This document shows, in pieces, positions 1 through 7,254 of a stretch of 7,254 nt of DNA. The position numbers were made by a program, and so were the translations under genes. The stretch's first letter is position 1, and every line of letters starts with the position of its first letter. The stretch is taken from NCBI GenBank assembly GCA_016763595.1, contig JAESTN010000218.1:1-7254 (forward strand). Direction: 5' to 3'. Origin of the DNA: Flavobacteriaceae bacterium (GTDB lineage: Bacteria; Bacteroidota; Bacteroidia; Flavobacteriales; Flavobacteriaceae). Below the pieces are notes generated by a model. The model was not told the origin of the DNA, did not search any database, and saw nothing but the letters and a program-made list of their open reading frames with translations.

Positions 1-624
<624 letters not shown>

Positions 625-674
625 TTAATGTTAGTTATTTTATTTGGTGGGTTTTACCCCTCTTTTTCAGGCTG

Positions 675-705
675 CAAAGGTAATTTATTTAATGTAAATC
701 TAAAA
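675..705 (-). promoter_or_regulatory. Bacteroidota-type promoter of atpD
   Basis: Read on the minus strand, positions 682 to 675 give TACCTTTG, an exact match to the -7 consensus TAnnTTTG of the Bacteroidota primary sigma factor. Nineteen bases upstream, at 705-702, is TTTT, three of four matches to the -33 TTTG box. Transcription would start near 668, giving a 5' leader of about 55 nt before the atpD ATG at 612. The match is direct; its use as a promoter is inferred from position and consensus. Confidence 0.65.
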
Positions 706-728
706 GTGTTTTTAACTTTTTTTGCAAT

Positions 729-760
729 AAAAAAAGCCTTGTACAGAGTACAAGGCTTTT
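729..760 (-). terminator. Rho-independent terminator of the ompA-like gene
   Basis: A perfect 13-bp inverted repeat (arms 732-744 and 748-760, sequence AAAAGCCTTGTAC and its complement) encloses a 3-base loop. On the minus strand the hairpin is followed by an uninterrupted run of seven T (complement of 729-735, the first four belonging to the stem), as expected for intrinsic termination. It begins 20 bp after the stop codon of the OmpA-family gene at 781. On the plus strand the hairpin has only TTTTAAATTT after it, so it should work mainly for minus-strand transcripts. It insulates ompA from the atpD promoter, which starts only about 24 bp further on. Confidence 0.9.
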
Positions 761-780
761 AAATTTATTTGAATGAAATC

Positions 781-2154
781 TTAGTTGTTAGCAACTTTAA
801 TTTCAACTCTTCTATTGTTTGCTCTACCAGCTCTAGTTTTGTTAGAATCGATAGCATTTGCAGAACCGTATCCTTTAGCTGTTAATCTAGAAGCATCCAC
901 TCCTTTTTTAACGAAATAGTTCATTACTGCATCAGCTCTTTCTTGAGATAACCTAGCATTGATTTTAGCACTACCTGTACTATCAGTATGACCACCAACT
1001 GCGAAAGTAGCTTTTGGGAATTCATTCATGATTGCAACAATAGCATCTAAATCTTTAGCTACTCCTGATTTGAAAGAAGATCTTCCAGAGTTAAACAAGA
1101 TAGATTTAGCACCCATGTTGATTGTCTTAACAGCAGCTTCAGTAATTACTGGCTCTGGACATCCATTGTTAGAAGCAGGTCCTGCTTCGTTCACACAGTT
1201 ATCATCTTTATCTAAAACTCCGTCACCATCAGTATCAGGCCAAGGACATCCACCGTTTGCAGCTGGACCAGCTACGTTAGGACATTTGTCATCTTTATTA
1301 ACAACACCGTCACCATCAGAATCTGGACATCCTCTGTTTGCAGAAGATCCTTTTTCGTTAGGACACATATCATCTTTATCAGCGATTCCATCACCATCAG
1401 CATCTGGACACCCGTTTAATGCAGCTAAACCAGCAACATTTGGACAAGAATCTTTTGAATCTTGGATTCCATCACCATCAGTATCAGGACATCCGTTGAA
1501 AGCAACTAAACCTGCAACATCTGGACAAGAATCATCTTTATCATATACTCCGTCTCCATCAGTATCTTTTCCACCAAACTTAAAGATTACACCAAAAGTG
1601 TGTTGAAAATGATCAGCAACTTCTCCTGAGAAATTACGTTTTGCACCTGACTGAAAGTTCAATCCAAGGTTTTCATGAAACCAAACATTAAATCCAGCAC
1701 CAACATTTAACATTGCCTCTCCGTTTCCTCCAAGTGAAGTATAACCTCCACCTAAATAAACATAAGGGTCAAAATAAGAAGTTGTAGCTCCAAAAACCAC
1801 ATCAACGAACTTGTTCATATCATACTTTACGTTAGCATCAAAAGCATAATACATCATATCTGAATCATTTTCAGCTCTAAATGTTTCAATCTTATTTAAT
1901 GATCCTGCTAATTGTAAACTAAATCCTTTTTCTAAATACTTTGTTGCAGCGATTCTAGAGATAGAAGGTAATATATTCCAGTCTTTTGTCCCTAAGTAAT
2001 CTTTAGCGATATCCCCAAAACCAGTTGGAATTCTCACATCAACGGCGTTTAAACCAAAACTAACAGCCCAAGGATTGTTAGAGTCCTGAGCGTTTACATT
2101 AGCAACTGTTACCAATGCAACTAAAGCTATCACAGCTATTTTTAATCGTTTCAT
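781..2154 (-). CDS. OmpA-family outer membrane protein with five TSP3 calcium-binding repeats
   Basis: This 457-residue secreted protein should link the outer membrane to peptidoglycan. A signal peptide spans residues 1-22 (MKRLKIAVIALVALV...), with likely cleavage after VNA, before QDS. Residues about 23-195 alternate aromatic and small residues in short strands and end in FGVIFKF, consistent with an outer-membrane beta-barrel. Residues 197-333 hold five Asp/Gly-rich thrombospondin type 3 repeats of the D-x-DGDG-(I/V)-x-(D/N)-x-x-D type with paired cysteines. Residues about 343-457 form an OmpA C-terminal domain; D391 in GGHTDSTG and R406 in LSQERA are 15 residues apart, like D271 and R286 of E. 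coli OmpA that bind diaminopimelate. The ATG at 2152-2154 is preferred over an in-frame TTG two codons upstream, because it directly begins a standard signal peptide. A strong promoter lies upstream and a hairpin terminator downstream, so the gene is probably monocistronic and abundantly expressed (inference). The exact ligand and any role beyond envelope structure are unknown. Confidence 0.95.
   Translation of the reverse strand: MKRLKIAVIALVALVTVANVNAQDSNNPWAVSFGLNAVDVRIPTGFGDIAKDYLGTKDWNILPSISRIAATKYLEKGFSLQLAGSLNKIETFRAENDSDMMYYAFDANVKYDMNKFVDVVFGATTSYFDPYVYLGGGYTSLGGNGEAMLNVGAGFNVWFHENLGLNFQSGAKRNFSGEVADHFQHTFGVIFKFGGKDTDGDGVYDKDDSCPDVAGLVAFNGCPDTDGDGIQDSKDSCPNVAGLAALNGCPDADGDGIADKDDMCPNEKGSSANRGCPDSDGDGVVNKDDKCPNVAGPAANGGCPWPDTDGDGVLDKDDNCVNEAGPASNNGCPEPVITEAAVKTINMGAKSILFNSGRSSFKSGVAKDLDAIVAIMNEFPKATFAVGGHTDSTGSAKINARLSQERADAVMNYFVKKGVDASRLTAKGYGSANAIDSNKTRAGRANNRRVEIKVANN
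1156..1566 (-). repeat. Five tandem TSP3 repeat units coded within the OmpA-family gene
   Basis: The region codes for residues 197-333 of the OmpA-family protein as five imperfect units of about 81 bp (27, 27, 27, 29 and 27 residues). Each begins with D-(T/A/S)-DGDG and ends in GCP. Unit four carries two extra residues (WP) before the next unit. Unit five has CV where the others have CP after the internal cysteine. In this family such repeats bind calcium through the aspartates and form a stiff spacer between barrel and peptidoglycan-binding domain. The divergence between units argues against very recent expansion. Confidence 0.9.
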
Positions 2155-2191
2155 TATCAAATTTTTAAATTAAAAGTTCTTTATTAAGTTA

Positions 2192-2222
2192 CAAATGTAA
2201 GTGGATAAAACTTATTTACAAA
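2192..2222 (-). promoter_or_regulatory. Strong Bacteroidota consensus promoter of the ompA-like gene
   Basis: On the minus strand the -33 box TTTG (2222-2219) is separated by 19 bases from TACATTTG (2199-2192), a complete match to the TTTG-N19-TAnnTTTG consensus. Transcription would begin near 2185, leaving a leader of about 30 nt before the ATG at 2154. Directly upstream of the -33 box, positions 2224-2250 are almost entirely A/T tracts (A6, T9, A6 on the minus strand), resembling an UP element that would raise promoter strength. This is the best promoter match in the window. Confidence 0.8.
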
Positions 2223-2230
2223 GATTTTTT

Positions 2231-2249
2231 AAAAAAAAATTGCTTTTTT
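2231..2249 (-). terminator. Possible weak terminator after kbl
   Basis: On the minus strand six A (2249-2244), the tetraloop GCAA (2243-2240) and nine T (2239-2231) can form an all-AU hairpin capped by a GNRA-type loop and running into a T tract, 23 bp after the kbl stop. An all-AU stem is a poor intrinsic terminator, and the same bases also form the A/T tract upstream of the ompA promoter. It could therefore serve as terminator, UP element, both, or neither. Confidence 0.3.
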
Positions 2250-2271
2250 ATATCCACCTGCACCCTATTAT

Positions 2272-3465
2272 TTATATAACATTCAAAGATTTCCCAACCT
2301 TTACAAATGCAGATATTGCTTTATCTAAATGTTCTTTATTATGAGCAGCTGATAACTGTACTCGAATTCTAGCTTTTTCTTTTGGTACAACCGGAAAAAA
2401 GAAGCCTATTACATAAATCCCTTGATCCAATAACATGTCTGCCATTGTTTGTGAAAGTTTTGCATCATACAGCATCACTGGAACAATGGCTGCATCAGCT
2501 CCAACCAAGTCAAAACCTGCCTTTTCCATTTCTTCTCTGAAATAGTTTGTATTCCATTCTAGTTTATCTCTTAAAGAAGAATCTTCAGAAATCAACTCAA
2601 AAACTTTTAATGAAGCGCCTACAATTGCCGGTGCCAAAGAATTTGAAAACAAATAGGGCCTAGAGCGTTGACGTAAAATTTCTATTATTTCTTTTTTCCC
2701 GGTAGTATAGCCTCCCATTGCACCGCCTAATGCTTTACCAAAAGTACCCGTTACAATATCTACACGTTCCATTACATTTTTCAATTCAACAGTTCCTCTA
2801 CCTGTTTCTCCGATGAACCCTGCAGCATGACATTCATCTACCATAACCATGGCATCATACTTATCTGCTAAATCACAAATTTCATCAAGTTTTGCAACGA
2901 TTCCATCCATTGAAAAAACACCGTCAGTAACTATAATTTTAAATCGATGGTTTTGTTTATTTGCTTCAATTAATTGCTCTTCTAAAGCTTCCATATCATT
3001 ATTTGCATACCGATAACGTGCTGCTTTACACAAACGAACACCATCTATAATTGATGCATGATTCAAACTATCAGAAATAATTGCATCTTCTTTTGTTAAC
3101 AGCGGCTCAAAAACGCCACCATTTGCATCAAAGGCAGCGGCATATAGTATGGTGTCCTCAGTTTTATAAAATTCAGCAACCTTCGCTTCTAATTCTTTAT
3201 GAATATCTTGTGTCCCACAAATAAAACGAACGGAAGACATTCCGAAACCATGCGTATCCATTGTGTCTTTTGCTGCCTGAATTATTTCTGGGTGATTTGA
3301 CAATCCTAAATAGTTGTTCGCACAAAAATTAATTACTTCTTCGCCTGTCGAAATTTTAATTACCGCGTCTTGTGATGAAGTAATTATTCTTTCTGATTTA
3401 TACAATCCTGCATCTTTAATCTCTTGCAGTTCTTGTTCTAATTGGTTTTTTATATTTCCGTACAT
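2272..3465 (-). CDS. kbl: Glycine C-acetyltransferase (2-amino-3-ketobutyrate CoA ligase)
   Basis: This cytoplasmic PLP enzyme cleaves 2-amino-3-ketobutyrate with CoA into glycine and acetyl-CoA, the second step of threonine breakdown after threonine dehydrogenase; the reaction is reversible. The 397 residues match E. coli Kbl (398) along the whole length. Recognisable blocks include [15 protein letters not shown] (45-59), [16 protein letters not shown] (72-87), [18 protein letters not shown] (131-148) and [10 protein letters not shown] (208-217), where D210 and H213 are expected to contact the cofactor. K244 in [10 protein letters not shown] is the PLP lysine, at the same number as in E. coli. 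It belongs to the alpha-oxoamine synthase family (with BioF, HemA and serine palmitoyltransferase), but the sequence fits Kbl far better than those paralogues. The start ATG at 3463-3465 gives the normal N-terminus. No threonine dehydrogenase gene is adjacent. It lies 29 bp after the helicase-nuclease gene and may be read from that transcript or from its own promoter. Confidence 0.97.
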   Translation of the reverse strand: MYGNIKNQLEQELQEIKDAGLYKSERIITSSQDAVIKISTGEEVINFCANNYLGLSNHPEIIQAAKDTMDTHGFGMSSVRFICGTQDIHKELEAKVAEFYKTEDTILYAAAFDANGGVFEPLLTKEDAIISDSLNHASIIDGVRLCKAARYRYANNDMEALEEQLIEANKQNHRFKIIVTDGVFSMDGIVAKLDEICDLADKYDAMVMVDECHAAGFIGETGRGTVELKNVMERVDIVTGTFGKALGGAMGGYTTGKKEIIEILRQRSRPYLFSNSLAPAIVGASLKVFELISEDSSLRDKLEWNTNYFREEMEKAGFDLVGADAAIVPVMLYDAKLSQTMADMLLDQGIYVIGFFFPVVPKEKARIRVQLSAAHNKEHLDKAISAFVKVGKSLNVI

Positions 3466-3484
3466 TTTTAGTCTTTAGATTTGA

Positions 3485-3492
3485 CAAAGATA
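3485..3492 (-). promoter_or_regulatory. Candidate -7 promoter element for kbl
   Basis: The minus strand reads TATCTTTG from 3492 to 3485, an exact TAnnTTTG match inside the 29-bp gap between the helicase gene and kbl. No TTTG or TTG is present at the usual distance upstream, a region that would overlap the last codons of the helicase gene, so only half of the promoter is recognisable. If used, the leader would be only about 13 nt. kbl could then be expressed independently of the helicase. Confidence 0.45.
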
Positions 3493-3494
3493 AA

Positions 3495-6400
3495 TTAAAT
3501 TTCCTCTATTCTTATTTCATCATTTATATAAATAAGCAACTTTTTTAACACTTTAAAGTTCATTGATATTAACACTTTTTCATAGTGAAATACTTGATGG
3601 TGATGGCTTTTAGAAGGCTTCCCTGTTTTATAATCGATAATGGTAACTTCATTTTTAGATTTAAAAACCAATCTATCCGGAATAACAACTTCATTCTCTT
3701 CAGTTGTTATTTCTCTTTCATTATAAACAACTACATTTTCTTTATAGTATTCTTCTAGTTTTGGGTGCTTTATAACCTCATCAATTACCTCTCTAATTTT
3801 ACAAGAATCATCAAGGAAAATCACCCCTTCATTTACATATTGATTTACAACTTTTTCGACATCATTATTGCTAATAATTTTGGAAAACATTTCATGAATT
3901 AAATTCCCATACTCAATTGCTTTTCCTTGTTCCGTTTCCCAAAGTTTAGAAGAATTGGCAACCATATATATATTGTGTTGCTGCCAAGGATTGCTTACAA
4001 ATAGATCTTGAATTGTTGTTTTTGATTTTTCTTTAGAATTTTTACTTACTTTTTTTCTATCACCAAATGTATAGTTCACTTTGTCATCAGACCATTCTCC
4101 AATTGCATTTAAATAGTTGATTAAAACACCCGATGTATAATTCGCATTTACCTCTCCTTTTGGTGAAATTGTTTTTTCTGTAATCACATATAATTGCTCT
4201 ACAGATCTTGTTAATGCAACATATAATAAATTATAGCTGTCTAACTCTAACTCTTCTCGTTGAAAATTGTAAATATTCTCTCCTGATTTCCCAGCGTATT
4301 TTATACTTTTATTTGAACTAACCAATAATTCGTTAAACCCTTCAAATTGCTCAATAGGCAAATCTGTTATCCAAGATTTAGGGTTGATTTGTTGATACAC
4401 ATCAATATTATACGGCAAAATAACTACCGGAAATTCCAATCCTTTAGATTTATGAATTGTCATAATCTGAACAGCATTTTCAGCTTCTGGAGCTACAATA
4501 CTTAGCTTGTCTTTCTTACTTTCCCAAAAATCTAAAAACTGCTGAATGTCTGTACCTTTTTGTTGCTGTTCAAAAACGATGTCTAAGAAAAACTGCAAAT
4601 ACGCATCAGAAACAGTCGTTAAATTAAATGCCCTTATTATCTCTTCAATCTTTTCATAAAACGGAATTTGATTGAAATTCTCAAGATTAAAATCGATTCC
4701 AAGCTCTTTTATCTTCACAAAGAAATTGTTCTTGTTTTTTATTTCAAACAACGTAATAAATGAATGTTTATCTCGTGCTATTTTTAGATGCTCATATAGA
4801 AAATAAATAAGCTTCACCCAAGCTGAATGATCTTTTGGGTGCTGAATTACTTGCAATACATCAATAATAAAATTTACTTTTTTACTATTCTGTATTAACA
4901 ACGTTTCTGAAGAAACAATGTTTACTCCATTTTCTGATAAATAATTTGCAATGGTTACACCTTCTTTATTCTTTCTTACTAAAACGCACACTTCTTTTCT
5001 TGAAAAATCAGGATCTAAACGCTCTATCGTTTCTAATACTTTCTTTGCGTATTTTAATTCATTTTCTTCTTTGTCTGTTTCCTTTTCTAAAAAATCAATT
5101 GAAACAAATCCCCCAATTTTTTTGGTTGATTTTTGAGTATTTCCTTCAACAAATAATTGTTGATACATTGGGTTTTTAAAATAACTAGAAACGAATTGAA
5201 AAAACGAATTATTAAAATCTATTATCTCACTATAACTTCTATAATTTGTATCTAATCCTTTTATTTCTTTATGAGTTTGAAACGGATTGGCTCTTTTTTC
5301 ATTTTGATTTTCTGAACCTAGCTTTATAAACTGCTCTGCTTTGCCTCCACGCCAACGGTAAATTGCCTGCTTGCCATCGCCAACCAATAATAAATTACTG
5401 TTTTCTTGAGACAACGCATTGTCTATTAACGGAATTAAATTTTGCCATTGCAATACAGAAGTATCTTGCATTTCATCAATAAAATAATGCATGAATTTTT
5501 GTCCAATTCTTTCGTAAATAAAAGGCGCTGGTTCTTCTTTGATGTTATTTGAAATTAATTGATTAAATTCTGAAATTAATCGAATGTTATTTTCTTCTTT
5601 TATGGTGGATAACTCTGAATTTATCTTTGTTAAAACGGCTAACGGAATAATGCTTTTTAACACCAGTTGGTTCAATGTATATTGCTCATATAATTTCTCT
5701 GATTCAGTATATAACTCAAGTAATTCAGGTAATATTCCTTCAATAGAAGCTTTTATTTCATCTGATTTAGATTTTGCATAAAACATGTTTTCCTCTATGC
5801 GTTGCTTCAATTTTGATTCATCAAAAAACTTTGCTTTTTCAGGGGTACTCAGTGATAAAAAATGCTTTGGTAGTAATGAATAATAAAAATCATTATGCTT
5901 CAAATTTATGCTGCCTATTATTGACAACCCTTTTTCTCCTATTTCAGTAAATCTTGACTTAAGGTCTTTTTGGTTTTTAGTAAGTTTCTTTTTTAGCGAA
6001 GTAAAATCGCTAATCGTTTTTGAATTCAACGTTTTAAAATGTTTCGCATCTTCATCATTCAGCAATATTTTAGCAAAATCATTTAAATCATGAGAAATAT
6101 CCCAAGACTTATCTTCTTTTGCTTTTTCTAAAGAAAAATCAATTAAGGTCGTGGTTACGTCATTTTCAATTCCAATTTTTGAAATCAAAATAGCGACTGC
6201 TTGATTCAATAACGTTTCTGAATCCAACTCTACTTCAAAATTAAGATTCAACCCTAAGTCAAAGGCAAAACTCTTAATAATTTTGTGTGTAAAACTATCA
6301 ATTGTTGTAATTGCGAAAGCACTATAATTATGTAAAATTGCTTCTAATGCCAGACGACTTCTAAGTTGAATTGTTTCTTTGTCTAAACTTGTTTCTTCAA

Positions 6401-6635
6401 TAATTTTCTGCAATACATCATTTTCATTTCCTTCAGAGAATAGCTGCAAATTACTTAAAATTCGCTCTTTCATTTCTGCTGCAGCTTTATTGGTAAACGT
6501 AATGGCTAGAATACTCTGAAAGGTATATCTATCATCAGAATTTAAAACAACTTTTAGATACTCTTTTACAAGTGTAAACGTTTTTCCACTTCCTGCCGAT
6601 GCATTATAAACCTGAAAACTTGATGCTATTTTCAC
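3495..6635 (-). CDS. RecB/AddA-type UvrD-family helicase with C-terminal PD-(D/E)XK nuclease
   Basis: This 1046-residue protein combines a superfamily 1A helicase with a RecB-type nuclease and should process DNA double-strand ends for recombinational repair. All helicase motifs are visible: Walker A ASAGSGKT (12-19), Ia TFTNKAAAEMKER (46-58), TTIDSF (110-115), Walker B/II FIDEMQDTS (385-393), III LLLVGDGKQAIYRWRGG (415-431), IV GLDTNYRS (460-467), V VQIMTIHKSKGLEFPVVIL (722-740) and VI LLYVALTR (803-810). The nuclease domain has GNLIHEMF (H914), IPDRLVF (D987), IIDYKTGK (D1001, K1003) and a QVFHYEKVL box (1014-1022), so its catalytic residues look intact. The start is GTG at 6633-6635: an in-frame TAA lies three codons upstream (6645-6647), and the first ATG, M55, would remove the Walker A motif. 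AddA proteins work with an AddB partner and RecB with RecC/RecD; no such gene is adjacent in the window. Family and activity are secure; the choice between AddA and another RecB-like class is not. Confidence 0.93.
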   Translation of the reverse strand: MKIASSFQVYNASAGSGKTFTLVKEYLKVVLNSDDRYTFQSILAITFTNKAAAEMKERILSNLQLFSEGNENDVLQKIIEETSLDKETIQLRSRLALEAILHNYSAFAITTIDSFTHKIIKSFAFDLGLNLNFEVELDSETLLNQAVAILISKIGIENDVTTTLIDFSLEKAKEDKSWDISHDLNDFAKILLNDEDAKHFKTLNSKTISDFTSLKKKLTKNQKDLKSRFTEIGEKGLSIIGSINLKHNDFYYSLLPKHFLSLSTPEKAKFFDESKLKQRIEENMFYAKSKSDEIKASIEGILPELLELYTESEKLYEQYTLNQLVLKSIIPLAVLTKINSELSTIKEENNIRLISEFNQLISNNIKEEPAPFIYERIGQKFMHYFIDEMQDTSVLQWQNLIPLIDNALSQENSNLLLVGDGKQAIYRWRGGKAEQFIKLGSENQNEKRANPFQTHKEIKGLDTNYRSYSEIIDFNNSFFQFVSSYFKNPMYQQLFVEGNTQKSTKKIGGFVSIDFLEKETDKEENELKYAKKVLETIERLDPDFSRKEVCVLVRKNKEGVTIANYLSENGVNIVSSETLLIQNSKKVNFIIDVLQVIQHPKDHSAWVKLIYFLYEHLKIARDKHSFITLFEIKNKNNFFVKIKELGIDFNLENFNQIPFYEKIEEIIRAFNLTTVSDAYLQFFLDIVFEQQQKGTDIQQFLDFWESKKDKLSIVAPEAENAVQIMTIHKSKGLEFPVVILPYNIDVYQQINPKSWITDLPIEQFEGFNELLVSSNKSIKYAGKSGENIYNFQREELELDSYNLLYVALTRSVEQLYVITEKTISPKGEVNANYTSGVLINYLNAIGEWSDDKVNYTFGDRKKVSKNSKEKSKTTIQDLFVSNPWQQHNIYMVANSSKLWETEQGKAIEYGNLIHEMFSKIISNNDVEKVVNQYVNEGVIFLDDSCKIREVIDEVIKHPKLEEYYKENVVVYNEREITTEENEVVIPDRLVFKSKNEVTIIDYKTGKPSKSHHHQVFHYEKVLISMNFKVLKKLLIYINDEIRIEEI

Positions 6636-6650
6636 AATTTGATTTTAGTG

Positions 6651-6680
6651 CAAATTAGGTGTTTTTAAAATAAGAGGCAA
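6651..6680 (-). promoter_or_regulatory. Degenerate candidate promoter for the helicase-nuclease gene
   Basis: On the minus strand TTG (6680-6678) is followed after 19 bases by CTAATTTG (6658-6651). The TTTG half of the -7 box and the spacing fit the Bacteroidota consensus, but the leading TA is replaced by CT. It would give a leader of about 10-15 nt before the GTG at 6635. The rest of the 118-bp gap (6636-6753) shows no gene and no clear hairpin terminator for the permease, so read-through from upstream remains possible. Confidence 0.35.
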
Positions 6681-6753
6681 GACTCATTTTGATTTTAATA
6701 AAGCGTATACATTCATGTTTTAAAAGAAAACAACCTTGCTTTTGACTCTACTA

Positions 6754-7254
6754 TTACCCTCTAAATAAGAAGAAATCCTTTTTAATAGATTCTATTTTAG
6801 AATCATCATTTGTTATGATGTAATCGATGGCTTTATCAGTAAAGCTTTTTCCTTTTTCAGTCAAAAAAATGATATTTTCTTCAATGGTTATCATGTTGTT
6901 TCTTAACGCCAAATCTAGGACTGATTTTGAGCGTACTTTTCGCCAATTGATATGTTCATTTAAATGATTAATATGACGTTCTTTTTTTTCTGTATGATTA
7001 TTTAAATGCAATAAAAATGTCAACAAAGAAACTTCAATTTTTTGTCGTCTATTTCGGTACAATACAGAGATCAATCCTCTTTTGGGAGCAAACAAATACA
7101 CCAGTAAAAAAACCATTCCTAAAACCGTGGTCATAGATCCAGAAATTGAAGCATCTAACCAATGTGCTAACCAATATCCAGAAATTGCCGAAAAAACACC
7201 AAAAAAGACCGAAAGCAAAAGCATTTTCTTCAGGTTATCAGTTAATAAATAAGC
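6754..7254 (-). CDS. Metal ABC transporter permease (ABC-3 family), C-terminal part with winged-helix-like tail
   Basis: The frame is open to the window edge, and 166 C-terminal residues are visible. The ATG at 7222-7224 is internal, because the ten codons upstream (AYLLTDNLKK) continue the conserved family sequence. Two membrane segments (fragment residues about 11-33 and 39-57) flank LDASISGSM, the hallmark of the last helices of ZnuB/TroC/MntC permeases, which import zinc, manganese or iron through the inner membrane with a binding protein and an ATPase. After APKRGL comes a cytoplasmic tail of about 105 residues absent from short permeases such as ZnuB. It holds five histidines in 19 residues (83, 87, 94, 97, 101), then a helix and LRNNMITIEENIIFLTEKGK (117-136), which resembles the wing of DtxR/MntR-type winged helices. 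Longer permeases with such a tail are known, for example Bacillus MntC. Which metal is carried cannot be told. Partner genes should lie beyond the right edge. Confidence 0.88.
   Translation of the reverse strand, partial: AYLLTDNLKKMLLLSVFFGVFSAISGYWLAHWLDASISGSMTTVLGMVFLLVYLFAPKRGLISVLYRNRRQKIEVSLLTFLLHLNNHTEKKERHINHLNEHINWRKVRSKSVLDLALRNNMITIEENIIFLTEKGKSFTDKAIDYIITNDDSKIESIKKDFFLFRG

Noticed and set aside
649..659. GGGTTTTACCC inverted repeat in the atpD leader
   Set aside because: At most 4 bp of stem with a 3-base loop. It is too weak to call a regulatory hairpin or riboswitch without conservation data.
1028..1606. A 192-codon open frame on the plus strand opposite the TSP3 repeats of the OmpA-family gene
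   Set aside because: It is the antisense image of the repeat region: its Ser/Pro-rich repeated protein follows the 81-bp coding period of the real gene. It has no promoter or recognisable domain.
2155..2160. TTG two codons upstream as the start of the OmpA-family protein
   Set aside because: The ATG at 2152-2154 directly begins a standard signal peptide (MKRLKIA). The TTG would only add two residues before its basic n-region.
4946..6093. Four short plus-strand open frames of 61-77 codons within the helicase-nuclease gene
   Set aside because: They lie antisense to a complete gene with all its motifs in place, have low-complexity composition and show no recognisable family.
6677..6739. GCAAG and CTTGC arms, and TGTTTT/AAAACA, in the gap between permease and helicase as a possible terminator
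   Set aside because: The arms are 5-6 bp, far apart or all A/T, and no T tract follows on the minus strand. Chance is sufficient.

Overview
The window looks like a housekeeping stretch from a member of the Bacteroidota, most likely a marine or freshwater Flavobacteriaceae. The DNA is AT-rich, no gene has a clear Shine-Dalgarno sequence, and several genes are preceded by the Bacteroidota-type promoter element TAnnTTTG. atpD heads its own transcription unit, away from the rest of the ATP synthase genes, and the OmpA-family protein carries thrombospondin type 3 calcium-binding repeats. The protein sequences also have a flavobacterial look, but I could not run a search to name a genus.

All five genes lie on the minus strand, so transcription runs from high to low coordinates. 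Entering from the right edge (7254), they are: the C-terminal end of a metal ABC transporter permease with a cytoplasmic winged-helix-like tail (6754-7254, cut by the window); a 118-bp gap; a large RecB/AddA-type helicase-nuclease with a GTG start (3495-6635); after only 29 bp, kbl, glycine C-acetyltransferase (2272-3465); a 117-bp gap with a very good promoter; a secreted OmpA-family outer-membrane protein with five TSP3 repeats (781-2154) and a strong hairpin terminator (729-760); and, behind its own promoter, the first 204 codons of atpD (1-612, cut by the window).

The genes do not form one pathway. They cover metal uptake, double-strand break processing, threonine/glycine metabolism, envelope anchoring to peptidoglycan and ATP synthesis. 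Helicase and kbl may share a transcript, although kbl also has a -7-like element of its own. ompA and atpD are set up as separate units, with a terminator between them. I found no RNA genes, CRISPR arrays, insertion sequences, phage genes or broken genes, and no convincing new system. The points most worth a second look are the His-rich winged-helix tail on the permease, the helicase-nuclease without an adjacent AddB-type partner, and the ompA promoter architecture.
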